DNA from: Seriola aureovittata
Lineage: Eukaryota; Chordata; Actinopteri; Carangiformes; Carangidae
Length of the DNA stretch: 64,000 nucleotides
NCBI RefSeq assembly: GCF_021018895.1
Contig: NC_079371.1
Coordinates: 13,701,501 to 13,765,500, forward strand
Direction: 5' to 3'
Shown here: positions 36,723-49,738 of the stretch, piece after piece
Numbering within the stretch: position 1 is the first letter of the stretch
Layout: the number at the start of each line of letters is the position of its first letter
Translations under genes and position numbers: made by a program
The notes under the pieces: generated by a model
The model's database searches: none
Told to the model about the DNA's origin: nothing
Seen by the model: only the letters and a program-made list of their open reading frames with translations

Positions 36723-38960
36723 GAAACATTTTGGTTAGACTTCATATTGTACAGTCATTTATAAACTACTTACACAAGTAATTCTCCATTTTGCACTTCT
36801 TCAATGGACTATATAAAGAATTCAGATTTGATAGATACGCATTCATTAAATGAATCGGTGGGATGAAACAAGGCCTTCGGTCAGCCCGTAGGGAGATTTA
36901 AGAGGAATTGCACGACCACCAATCAACTGGCAGTGTCTTATAATCCAGTGTAATATCTAAATATATTTTTAAATATGGCTGCAGTAAAAAAAAAAAAAAA
37001 AATGTGGCTGCAGTACTATGCATGCAGGCCTTTTCTGAAGCAGAGAATGAAATGGTTAAATGTTCACCAGAGATGTTGGTTTGAACAGTGCGGTGGAACG
37101 TGCCAATGTTCACAGATAGAAGACAAACAGTCCACCAAGGCATTGTTGTCAACAAAACGGCAGCAGAAGCTTTATCTTTTCAAAAGCTGGTGCCACGGTG
37201 AGGACAGGGCAAAATATGGAATTATAGCACAATAATACAGATTGGCTGGTAACAAGGTTAGAAGCTGATAGGATTTGGGGAGAACCTTGTGCTGCATTTC
37301 TGTGCAAGGGTGACTGGAGTATCAAGCCCTGGTTAAGAATAATGGTTTCCCTTCAGGAGGATGTGAAATTGGATTGCTCATACAAAGTGCTTGCTGAGGA
37401 TAAACCTGTGTTATCCAATTATCCACCTAAACTATATTAAAAAAAAAAAGTGGAAGGTGTGGAGTCCTGGCAACATTGTTGCCCTAGATTGAAAATACAC
37501 AGAGAATATACTAATAGAAAGCACAGGGTTGTGCTTGCACATCAAAGTCATATGTGTATTTGGATAAATAGTGAAAAAAATTACCCATTTACTTTTTTTT
37601 TCACATCAAATAATGGTGGAGGAGAGACGCTGCTCACAGGCTGTCTCCTCTGATAACCTCTTCACTGCATGCCAGAACAAATGCAGATAGCACTGTTGCC
37701 CAACAGAGGGCAATAGTTTATTGCATAATGCATTTCACACCCTTGTACAGATTTGTAAATTTATATGTCTCTTTAATGTACTAATTCTTATCTTCACCCT
37801 CATAATGGTCATTTTTGCGGTAGCTGTGACATTTTCTGCAGAGGCACTCTAATGTTACACTGTTTACAAAAGGTTGCTGCCACAGTACAAAAACTGGCCT
37901 TGAAGAATCTGGGCTTTTGAATGCAGCAAAGAAGCGACTGCTTTCACACTACACATAGCAGATGCTTTCAACACGTACACTGATGTGACATGAGCAGGAG
38001 CATCGTTTCTGAGCCACTGGTAACAGAGCCTCGTGTCAAAGCAAAAACGTGCGCGTAGCCCTTTGTCCTGTTGTTAATTTCTCCTGTTTTATCTTTAGTG
38101 ACGGGTGTCAACCGACAAAAACATCAGACATCAGAAAAAGTGGCATCGCCCCCCCCCAAATCCATTCACATCTACAGTGATGTACTGTGAAACTGCACAC
38201 ATACCTGTTTTTACCGTTTCAAAGTGATCAAATCCAGTCTCCTCCTTGTCATGTAGCTTGAAATTTGCAAATGTGGCACAGTGAAGATGTACATAGCCAG
38301 GCAGTTGTAAGTTGCTTTTTGCAGCTCATTTAAAGGAGGAATTTTCATTTCCTAATGAGAGTGATTCTCGATAGGAAATACAAAAGCCTTTTTACTTCTA
38401 AAAGAGTCAGTCAGCACACATTTGCATAAAAAAGCCTTTGATTATGATAGATACTGCCTGCAGTCTCAAAAACACTGGCCTGGGGTGGCTCTCCAGTCAG
38501 TTAGCCTCCAGTCATGACTGATATTGTTCTCTGATATGAAAAATTATGCACCACGTTGCTCTGCTTAGAAACGTGGAAGTGACTCGCCTTTCTCATGTTC
38601 GAATTATTGAAGATTACATACTAATTAGATACTAATCTAAACACACAAACACACAAATTTAAAACTGGAGCTTCTGAGCATTTGCATCCCTGGCGCTGGG
38701 TGATGATAAGTGAAGAGATGCAATGAGTTCATAAAGACAATTTTATTGTTGGCAGGATATATAAAAACACCCAGCATGGGATTCACCATCCACACTGACC
38801 GACTAAGTAAAAGATTAAAAGTGAAACTTTGAAAGTGGGGAAATAAGATGAAAACCACTGGGTTCTGAAAAAGAGAGAGGACCAATGAATTAGTTATCAA
38901 CCATTACTGACAAACCCAGCCGACTTCATGCCTCTTAAAACGCAAAGAAGACGAGAGCAG

Positions 38961-38997
38961 GGGGACGTGGAGGAAGGGTGGGGTGGGGGTGGGGTAT
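38961..38997 (+). repeat. G-rich tract with quadruplex potential
   Basis: Five G runs of three to five are separated by one or two bases around 38,975-38,997, in a purine-rich setting. A second G-rich patch lies at 39,519-39,540. Confidence 0.75.
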
Positions 38998-39518
38998 GAG
39001 GGAATTAAAAAAATATCCCACATTTGCTGTCATGCTCTTTGAAATATATTATTAGATACAAATGGCAGTGCAATCCAAGGATGGCATCACCAAGGCGATG
39101 AAGACAACACTGTAAGATGTTTTTTTTTTTTACTCTTTCCTCCTAAATGACAGTACCTTGGACCGCCCACTGTATAACGGATTGTTCTTGAATACAGTAA
39201 TTAGTGTGTCTGCCGCTGTGAATACACATTTATTAAAAGTAGGAGGGCTGGGTTTCTGGGGAGCAGAAGTCTGGCCCTACCTAGGCCCCTCGGCCCCCTG
39301 TAGAGGAGTAAAGTGTCAGTAAAAATGCTCAGCAGGCATAAGAAGCGCCCTGTGCCAAGTGTGATGGAGTGGGGAAAGGCAGCAGCACTGCGAGGAACTC
39401 TCTTTGAAGGGTGCGGCAGTAATGACCTGTCCTCACTGTGTGGCCTCCAGTGGCGCCGAACCCTGCCATCGCGATGCTGCTCTTAGATTAGGCCTGCGAG
39501 TGCCACTGGTGCAAATGA

Positions 39519-39540
39519 AGGGTGGGGGGGTGGGGGGGGG
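39519..39540 (+). repeat. Poly(G) tract
   Basis: Three G runs, two of them of seven or more, are separated by single T residues. This is the third G-rich patch on the plus strand of the window. Confidence 0.8.
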
Positions 39541-42500
39541 ACAATCACAGGCTCCGGGTCACTCTTGTCACACTGGAGGACCAGGATCGGACTGGGCCTC
39601 TGACAGGTTTGGTGGAGGGGGAGGACGTGGAGGGGAGTCCAATCGCCCGCTGGTGTCCTGACACCCACCACCATGTAGGCCTGTGATTCCCTGCAGCAGA
39701 GGGATGATTATCTGCATGACAGAGCCGGGTGCATTTGCAGCCAGTGACTATGATAGTCCCTGGCAGCAAGCATTTTTTAGTTCACTGTCTCATGCTCCTG
39801 TTAATTTGATGACAGGGAGTCCCGCACAGCTGCAGGAAAGGGTGTGTGGTTGCATTTCATAAATAATATCACTTGGTTAAACCTCTACATGGGACAGATG
39901 TAATGCGAAAAGAGAAGGATCACAACAAAATCCACCAGAATATGGAAAGGTGATATAAATTTAATGCTTCTCTGTCGGGTTTTCTTACTCTGTTGCTTTT
40001 ACCCTGCTGAATAAAGCAGACAGAAGGCTATGTACTCCAGAAGGGTGCACGACATCTTGGCAGCATGAAATTACAATGTAATGACTCATTTTCTGCCAGT
40101 GGTATTGTATAAGATGAGTATAATGGAAGTTTCATACTGTGAGGGACACTGGTGAGAATGCTGGAATCTGTTGATTTATACGGTTATTCAATTACTCTTT
40201 GATAAAGTACAGAAAAAAGTTAAAACAGATAACATTTGGCTGTAGTTTACAATAGTCATATTCATCTCCCATTCTGCATCTCATATTCTCTGATAAGACA
40301 GAATTCATAGTAGCGAATCATCAAAAGTGAATTGAGGAAGAGAAAAAGATTGCATGTTCTGCATAGTTATTCTGTCAGAATAAATGATAGCAATTAAATA
40401 ATAGATTGTTGAATTTGAAAGGAAATGGGTTCATTGTAGGGAAGCCTCACTGTGATTACAAAGAGATGAAATCTTTCTTTACATGTAATGAGAAGTGTTG
40501 TCACTTTGCCCAGGCTGCAAATTCTAGACAGGTCATAGCTGGAAAAAATTCATTTCCGCGTGTCCCAATTAGGGCCTGGAGGATCCCAAAGCCTACTCTG
40601 ATGTGACATGGCTTCATATGAGCTCAGAGGCAAGGCCCCACACTGCACAGCAACACTCTGGGTACGAACAAAGCATCAGCTTCTGATTATGCTTTCTGGT
40701 ATATTGCCCTGAGACAATCTGTAGTTCTTTTGAGCAGTTTTCTGGCTATGCAGATGTTTCAGTGCTCACGAAGCCTGCGGTGATGGTGTGAAAGAGGACT
40801 GAGCTGCCACCAGGGACGTAGCATGTTTTCTCAACTTTACTTTCTCAAGCGTTGTTTTTCATCTCCGCCATAAAAGAAAGACTAGTGTTTTCAACATGAA
40901 CTGGGCGGAAAATCTCTATTAGCACATGAATGAGAACATGATGAATTATAAAGCAGCAGTGTGTTGTCAACTTATTAGACGAAGGTAACATATACCACAC
41001 ATGAAAGGGGAGGGCAGCCTTGATATTCTATATATCAGTGTTGGAACATGTACATTTTATTTTAATCTTATGCCTTTGTGTTTGAGTGTAATTTAACTAG
41101 AACTAGATCGTTAGTGGAAAACAATAATCGGCTTACTGTGATGCGCCTGTCATTGTGTTTTCAATTATTCCCTTCTACCTCCTACCATTTTTATTAAAAG
41201 AATTGTAAACCATTACAGAACTAACTTTTTGTTGTTGGATTATTTTTTTTTCAATTGGCTTTTTATTAAAAAAATATGACTAAAGAGTTGCTGAAAAATG
41301 TGACCAGTGATGTCTGTGTTGCTACTCTCCTCATCAACTGATCTGCAACAGTTTAGTGAACTGCATATATATACTGTATATATATATTAGCCTGTAGTTT
41401 AATCTATAAGTGGAGGCGTCAACCCAACCAACAATGACTGACGGTCTACTTTATATATTCATTAAGCAATTAATTAATTTACTGTCTCAACATTAAAAAG
41501 AATTTTATTTGCTGATCTTTTTTCTCTTAATACCACCAGACGGTTTTCTTTGTTAATTTCCTGTTTCCATTTTCTGTCTAACAAGGCACAGTGCAAAAAA
41601 AAAAAAAAAAAATACACGAAGCAGAGGCCTTAACAAACCATATTCAAATGCAGGCTATTCCTGTGAATGTTCAGAAGTTAAATCATAAAAATATGATTAA
41701 ACAATACCCAAATGTGACAGGGCTTTCTTGTGTATTGCTCTCATGTTGGTCATAAATAAACAAGCAGCGCTGGAACACAGAAATCAGCTGGCCGAGGGTA
41801 AAGACAGTTATTTGTGGCTTTCTGAATGACAATGCATCTCAGACAACATAAATATGATTAATGTCTTGGACTAAAAGGAACACAGTAAAATGGCATAGCC
41901 ATAACATTTCAAAGCAATTTAATCCTTTTTGTGTAAGATGCCTTTAAATGCCACGAAGAACATAGTGTAGGTCATTCGTGTTTTCTTGTGCGTTCCACAA
42001 TTACCTCAACAGTGATTACACATAATGATGCTTTGGAGTACATATGGGATGACATTTTCCACAATGCAAATTAACTAAAGGGTTCAATAAAGACAGCTGT
42101 CTGACACATCTGCATCAAGACTTTCCAAATTGCCAAGATTGTTTCATTTGTTTTGAGCTGATGGTTAGATGTGAATGAGTTACTTGCTTCGGCGTTGTGA
42201 GTGTATAAGCAGTAGATATTTTCAACAAAAAACTATATTTTTTTTCACATATTTGGATTTCAAGGATGTACTCTTTAAAAGTACACTCAATTTACTAATA
42301 GTTAATTAAAAATGTCATCTTATTGTAGTTTCTCTCTTAGAGCCACATTAACATTTGACAGGAATTCATTCATTTCTTTTCATCAGGCATATTTCAGCCT
42401 GGTGTCAATAATTTCTTACATTTTTTTTATTATTTTTCAAATAAAATTCTTATGAATCTATTTCCGAGATTTTTCCTGGGAGAGCGAGAGGGAGGGGGGA

Positions 42501-43921
42501 GGGAGTGAAGGACAGAAACAGAGTGCAGGACGACCATTGTAAATCCAGGACAGTTACTGCTCGATACCATCAGCAGGGGCAATGGAGGTATAAATGGTCC
42601 CAATAAAGGTTAGAGGTTTTTTATGGTTGTGTCTATGGCAACCAATTTGTTTCAGAAGAAAATGTCTCTCACCATTTATACTATAGATATACTCTTCGCA
42701 GTTTCTGACACAGTTTCTGTGTATATAGTATTTTTCGCTATATTTTACGGCCTGGCATGTCGCTAGTCTTAACACTTTTTTAAATGTATTATATCGTGAA
42801 TTCTGTAGGATAAGCTAGTGCTCCCGGCTAGCTAAATGTGACACAATAGCTAATATTATTCCCAGGGGGTTTAAGTGGGATTTGGAAGGTTGGGGAACAT
42901 AAGAACCATTGGTGGATGATGTAGCGGGGGAAAAACGACTTAGTGGAAATAACTGTCAAACTGGCTCTCACAGTGAGCTCTGACGATATTCTAAAAATAT
43001 ATTCTGAAACGTTGGATGGGTTGTATTTATTAGAGTGCACATCAAATGTTTTCCAAACCCTGGGAGGACAAGTGGGAAACTGCAAGTGATTGAGACTATC
43101 ATCACCCCTTGAATTTACTGTCTACTGGTGGCTGCTACTTGGACCAATCACATTCAAAACAGGTGAGGAATGACACAGCGTCCTCTCAGACCACTGTGGT
43201 GTAGATTTCTCACACAGTTTATTTCCTGAATGGCAAATAAGAATTCAGTTTATTGTATTCTTTATATTTACACAAACACAATGCAATAAAGATACAATAC
43301 AAACCCATGGCTCTCTGTGTGCAATGATTTTGCAAACCCAAACCTTGAAACTCTTGGTTGTCATTATTGTGATTTGCTGTACGAGTAAAGCAGCCAGAAG
43401 CAACACTGGGCTGCAGAATATGAAAAACTGAAAAGGAGAGACTTTATTGCATATAAAACTGCTTGTCATTTTATATTTATTAATCAAAAGTATTGGAACA
43501 GCAACTGAAACGTGATCCTACCTGTTTAAGACAAAAGTTGCCTATATGCTGCAGGCCTGTGCTGCATTGCTTTTCAGCCCTTAATTGTCTCCTTCAGATT
43601 GAAAACCAATGCTCATGTTCACAGCCTGTTTTAAACAGCCTTCTCTCGCTGTACTTTCTATTCTTATTGGTTTCAGCTATTGTGGCTGCTATTACTTTTC
43701 TGCAGTCTCATCTTGATAGCCACAGCTCACTGCAGGCTGTGTCCCTATGACATACTCACACAGCAAATGGCCCAAAACATACCCAGAAACATCCACAGCA
43801 CTATTAAAAAGCCAATTCAGGCAAATGGAGAAACTTCGGCACACAAGGTGGTTATCAGACACAAAGTGCTAATGTATGATAATGTTTTGAAAGAAAGATA
43901 ATATCACTGAACATTTTATCC

Positions 43922-43972
<51 letters not shown>
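43922..43972 (+). repeat. (CTAT)n microsatellite
   Basis: About twelve perfect tetranucleotide units. It is the same motif class as the longer array at 60,021. Confidence 0.95.
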
Positions 43973-44838
43973 GAATTGAACAATGAGCAGGTTGAAGGTT
44001 AAGGCAGATGATGAAAATCTCCTTTGGGTAGAATTCATTGTTCTGTTGCTTCACTGAGATAATTGCATCATTATATAGTAGTATAACTGTGTGTCGTGTG
44101 TACTGCCTAAACTTAACTCTTTATGAAATTACATGAAATAACAATATTCAGAATAAGCATAATAAGCATCTCAAGTGGCTAACATGACTCATTTGCTTAA
44201 CAAGACTTGAGTGGTGGCACAATGGAAAGCATTAATTATTTGTAACACCTGAGCTGGTAATTTGTGTGTTATGAGTTTCCGCATCTGGATAATGCATGGC
44301 TGTTAAAAATACCTCTGCAGCCACATAGTATACACACTGCAGGAGTGGATTTCATCAACATGGCTTGCTGTAAATCCTTGGCTCAGAGGAGGTTACAGTT
44401 TATCACAAGCACAAATCTGCTCCCCTTTCTTACTTGATCCATTCACTGATACGCAAAGGAATTCAATCAGGCCAAGCTACCTGACATAAAAAGGATTTCT
44501 CATTGCAGTGGTGGGACTATAGTGCTGAACTGACTTCAATAGCTCACCACACCTTTAAGGATGGTCTTTTGTTGCACAACATTAAAGGTGACCCCTCGCC
44601 TTTATCCCAGTGATTGAGCGAGTGCTAATACTCATCATCGGTCTGAATTGAATGATTGCTTGGCGACATCATGCCTCATTGAGAACAAAATGGGCGGTAT
44701 CCTCTTATTTTCTCGGTTCCCCACCAAGATGACTGCAACAATGCGTCTCCCCTGATTTAAATCTGCAGACTTGCAGTGTATTTAGGTTTATAAGTAACTG
44801 AGTGTATTATTGTTGGGAAGGTAAACCATTTTCTTTCA
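43973..44838. other. No gene seen
   Basis: AT-rich sequence between two microsatellites. No element or exon was recognised. Confidence 0.5.
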
Positions 44839-45000
44839 TATATGAGATACATATATATGTATATATTATATGAATTTCCCCCTTAGGGATAAATAAAGCA
44901 TCCATATATATATACTTTGTGTCTGTATATATATATATATTATATATATATATATATATGTACTGTATATATGTATAGAGAGAGAGAGAGCGAGAGAGAC
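44839..45000 (+). repeat. Retroposon-like tail with (TA)n and (GA)n arrays
   Basis: The string gaatttcccccttagggata followed by aataaagcatcc resembles the common vertebrate retroposon tail 'aatttccc..ggggat.aataaagtatc'. It is followed directly by alternating TA arrays (about 44,926-44,959) and an (AG)n array (about 44,976-45,000). The tail identity is from memory. The upstream body of the element is not recognisable. Confidence 0.55.
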
Positions 45001-45694
45001 ATCAGCAGGATGAAAAATTTTGCTACTGGAAAAATTGTGTTTCCAGAAGCAAACCTAACACCTAAAGTCATTAATGAGTAAAAGTCAATACCACATCCTG
45101 CAGAGTGGACTCAATTTTCTTTTTCTTTTTTTTAATGATTTAACATTTCTGTCCGGCAACCTTTGTCAATTTTGAGATTCATTCAACTGCTATGAATTTG
45201 CAAATGGCTTTTGTAGGGCCTGGAGTATGATGATATATTTTGGTTATTTTATCTACAGGTTACATATCAGTAGCTTGCAACAAATGTTTACATATTCTTT
45301 TCGTAATTGGAAAAGATCACTGATGGCATGAATTCTCGACTATCACCAGACAATAATGCTGATATAGGCAAATTTTGTAAAGCCACTGGATTATGTTCAA
45401 CGACGTTCTTTATATCCAGAGTCCATGTTTTTGAAACCCTCACTCTCTAAGACATCTGCCTGTGGTAATTACAGAATGGTTTAAGACCCCCTCCGATGAC
45501 AATCGAGTTTTTAACATCGTTAACATGTCTATATGACATATTGTTGAAATATCATGAACAAAATAAGCAGTCAATGCCATGACTGCGTATATGCAATGAC
45601 AGACTCCTAAAAATGGAATTCAGACTTCTAGGGTTTCATACATCCGATAAAGAATGCCACAATTTACTGGGACAGGAGACAGGCAAAAATAATT

Positions 45695-46220
45695 CTGAAA
45701 CCTTGTCACCACAGAGGGCGAGAGTTTGCATTAGCACAACCCCTAACAGTGTCAGCCACTGTCTGTTGCAAGGGAACAAACAACATAAGCAAAAGATGCA
45801 AACTGCACCAACTGTTCTGATATGTCTGCTAGTCACCAATTTTGATGCACCACCGACTCCTCATCAGAGTCTGGGTCTGACTGAGGCTCAGAGATGTAGC
45901 TGTGTCTGTCCAATGTTTGCTGTAACGCGAACCATCTTGATGCGCACTGCTCTTTCATCAGTTGCTGAAACCTTTTCAGTACGGAGCGAGAGTTCGCACT
46001 AGCACAGCCCATAACAGCCACTGCAGTTACAAGATAGCAAACTAACAAACCACATAAACAATTAACTACGCTTACTGTTCTTACACGTCTTGTAGTTGCT
46101 GATATTGGTGCGCAATAAACTCCTCACTCCTCGAAAACGCCTGAGTCTGGGTCTGACTGAGGCTCAAACACGTGTGGCTGATTGATGTGTCCTCCACTGA
46201 CCATCTTGATACACACTGTG
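45695..46220. repeat. Diverged tandem duplication, 270-bp unit, two copies
   Basis: Unit 1 (45,695-45,964) and unit 2 (from 45,965) share, in the same order: ctgaaacctt; gagcgagagtt/gggcgagagtt; gcacaacccctaacag/gcacagcccataacag; a 'ctgttct' block; gagtctgggtctgactgagg; and ccatcttgat. The offset is 270 at the left and 269 at the last block, so the period is constant. The copies differ by many substitutions and small indels, so the duplication is old. Open frames over it (129 codons on plus, 104 on minus) are not shared between the units and are not supported as genes. Confidence 0.8.
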
Positions 46221-46451
46221 CGGCGCAAGGCCTGATCCAGAATTTCTCAGTGAGGAAGTAGGCGTAGATGTGATCCAGCCCCAGTTTTCTTTTTTCTTTT
46301 TTCGTACTTTTTATGCGGGAAAACCATGTTAAATAAAAACACTTGGTTGAGGTTAGAGTACAACCAAAACATTTTGTTAAGTGTGACAAACACAAAACAT
46401 GTGGTCACATTCTTACCAGCCAAGATAGCAGGGCTGGTTTTATTTTCATCT

Positions 46452-46454
<3 letters not shown>

Positions 46455-46482
<28 letters not shown>
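46455..46482 (+). repeat. (GT)n microsatellite
   Basis: About fourteen uninterrupted GT units. Confidence 0.95.
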
Positions 46483-49400
46483 TTGTGAGTGTGTTGTGTC
46501 ATCATGAAAAAATGTGGTCCTAGAGATACCTACTGTGAAGGAAACTACCACAGAGGTGGTTTTGAGTAATTTCACTGTTTATATGTCCGGACAGATTTTG
46601 TCACTGCAATATCGTTGCAACCGTTCAAGATAGAGCCACAAAACTTTACGGGTGTGTATTTGAAATCAAGATGAAGGCTGAGCTTGAAGATGGAAGTGTT
46701 CCAAACAAGAGGGCCAGAAGTAGGCCCGACTATGACTATGACAGTAGTTTGATTACTGTTATTGTCTTCAAGAGATGATAATTATATGTATTCATATAGT
46801 ATTGCATACAGTAGCATGTAGGGATTCTGCTGCAACAGCCAAACATTGTTCTGTCTACTCATTTAACCTTTCCATCAGAATAAGTTTTTGCATAGTTGCA
46901 TACCTGGGTCAACTATAAATGAACTGCTTATTCATGAATCTTCTTTCCCATATCAACACTAGTTGAGGTTCATGAGTATTGTAGTATTTAGACACATCTG
47001 ACATGCTCAACTGACAGACAAAACAGGGTTTCTCAAAACTGAAGTTGAAATGATTAAAACTGGTGTCCACAACTTGGTCCTTTGTGATTGCTATATTATT
47101 TGGGACAGTCTGAGTGACATTGAAGGTAGCCTATCATTTGAAAAAAATTACATGGGAATATAGAACAGGGAAAAAACACCAGCAGTGCCCCCCACTTTAC
47201 TGGACATAAATGGTGAGGTGCAGAATGTATGAATTCACAAGAACCAGGGCGGAAATTCCATGTCTTGATGATGAGATCCACTGTTGGGATTTTTGTCATC
47301 TTATTTGACTTGACAGAAATATTTTGGTGAAGAAATTTTGAAAATCTTATGTTTGGTATTTTCAGTGTTTGTCCCTAATGGAAAACGTGATGAAAAGCTT
47401 ACAAAACAACACTTAAAGATTACAAAGAGATAAATTCCTAAGACTCGAGTAATTTACCATGATATTGAATTTGTGATAAAGACATATTTCTGTGTATTAC
47501 ACTCAAACATGCAACATCAACAAGCGTGACAGCCACAGGCAGAGCAATTCCAGTGACATTACTACAAGTTTCACATATGCTTGTCTTACAGTAAACATCT
47601 GTGTTTTAATAGACATGGCGGGCAGGGGGATGATGCTCTCATAATGCTATAGTGAAGCGATTTCCTGTCGCGGGGGAGGAAGCGAAACTTCAAATTGAAT
47701 CAGTATCACAACAACGGAAAACATGCTTCCATAAATATCGATTTTTCATTTGTGGAATTCTACAAACACAATTTAACGCTGGGCAGACGAACAAAATAAA
47801 CACTGAACACCAGTGGAAGTACACAAGCAAACTGCTGGGTTTAATTTATCTGGTCGATTTTAGGTGATTTTGAGAAGAGCAGGTCAACAAAGAGCAAATG
47901 CTTTTATCTAGATTCATAAAATTTTTGGTCCTTTTTGTATTTATAGTTATGAGTTACTCCTACGTACTGCTTTGCAATAGGGAAAGGAAGTACTGGTAGG
48001 ACTGAGGTTGTTTTTTGTGTCCTGTACATAAAGCATTCCTATTATTATTTCCTTTCAGGCAAAAAGTAAAGTCACAGTAAAGAAGAAAGCCTGTCTACAT
48101 ACCAGCGAGAAGTTCTGGCCTATAGCTTCAAAATGAAACATTTCTTTTTCTTTCCACCTTTCTAAATGTGGTGGCTTTCATTTCATGCCTCATATTTTGA
48201 TTAAGCAGCACATGACACTGCATGTAAATAAGCTTCTATTTCTAGCCTCTTCTTCTCCCACACTACTTGTTGAAGAAGTTTAAGTTCTACTTTTATTTAA
48301 TTTATCTGCCTGCTGATGAGCCTGAAGTTTTCCAACTTTTTATCTGCTCATGTTAATAGACATCAAGCTCTGACAAGTTGACATGCAAAAAGCCAGGTTT
48401 AGGAGTTCAATTTGTCTCAAACAAAATCATTAATACAGACGATGACTCCAGAGCTGCAATTGTCCACTCTCGCCTTTGATTAGACAGATTTTCACAAATA
48501 AATTGGTGAAGACACATAATTCTATTTTCTTTTTTTTTGTGTTTTTTTTTCTGAAAATCATGTAGTTCCTTTGAACACATTTTTTTCATTGAACTCAATG
48601 GTGAGCCAGGTCATTAAGAAATAGCAAGCAGTGCAGAGGGCACAATTTGAGTGTACATGCTGCAAAACAAAAATAATTGATGTTGATTGATATCAACTTT
48701 TCATTCTAACTCCTCCAAACTTTGTTCACTTTTAATAATGCAGATTTGCATTTGAGCTTTGACTCTGCTTGTTATGAGAAGAAAACAAGGTCTGGAATTT
48801 AATTCCCATTCTGTCTGAGACCTTGAGAGTGTTCTGTGCCTGAAGTGTGCCTCCTGTCTGTGGGGGTGACACAAATGCGAGCGTCTGCAAGGTGGACTGC
48901 TCTTTTTGGCCAAAGGCTAAACTCCACATTAACACTCAGATTTATTCACAGCTATGAAACTATTTAACAATGGCAGTCTTGTTGTCATTATGGCTTGCCC
49001 TCCTACTGAAATGTCCCTCCATGCCTCACGTAAAAGAGGGACTTATCTTAGAAACAGCGCCAAGTTGCATAATTTGATTGCATTAGTGCCTTGGCATTTC
49101 AAACTGCTTTCTTCTAACTTTCCCCTAAGCGATTGCATGCTGTGCGTGCATCTGTAAAAACGGCGGCATGACTTAATACAGCACTCTTGTTTTTCATTCA
49201 TTTGCTCTATTAACATGTGATTCATTAACACACCATTTACCCAGTTTAGTGGGTCTCTAAGGTCATTGCACTGATGGTGAACCACAAGCTACAAGGATAC
49301 TGGCTGTCCATGAGGGTGGCACAAGTGTGTGATATAATCCTGCCTGTGCTTGAGAACAAAAATAAAAAAAAAGAGAAGCATGAAGTGCGGTTGGGGCTGA

Positions 49401-49694
49401 GGGGGGCTACTAACAACAGTGCACCAGCCCCTGCAGTGGCCACCATGCTGACTTTATTAGTTTAGCGTCACAAGCCTCTCTCTCCTTGGAGAGTGCGTCT
49501 GTGGCAGGAGGAGGGGAAGTAGTGCTTTGTTTGCCTGTGCAGATATGTGTGTGTGGGCTTACGAGCATGTGGCTCTGTCGGCTGGTATGTCTGTTTGTGT
49601 TTGCAACAAAAGAATTTGTACTTGCTGTACAACTGTATGCAGTTCTATGTGCTTATTCTTCTGCATGTGTGTGTGGGCAGGAGTTTGTCTGGGT

Positions 49695-49695
<1 letters not shown>

Positions 49696-49732
<37 letters not shown>

Positions 49733-49738
49733 GTGTGA
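49696..49738 (+). repeat. (GT)n microsatellite
   Basis: About twenty GT units with one GC interruption, in a T/G-rich region from 49,540 onward. Confidence 0.95.

Larger units (their letters stand above)
35732..43921. other. No gene seen; single-copy sequence with simple repeats
   Basis: Besides the repeats listed separately, A runs lie at about 36,987-37,001 and 41,595-41,612. A purine-rich patch is at about 42,480-42,520 and an alternating AT patch at 41,364-41,388. Sequence at 42.8-43.3 kb (with 'ctgtctactggtggctgcta') may be repeat-derived but has no second copy in the window. No exon was recognised. Confidence 0.5.

Noticed and set aside
43923..43972. A tetranucleotide array considered as a CRISPR-like array.
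   Set aside because: It is a simple microsatellite without spacers, and the genome is a vertebrate one.
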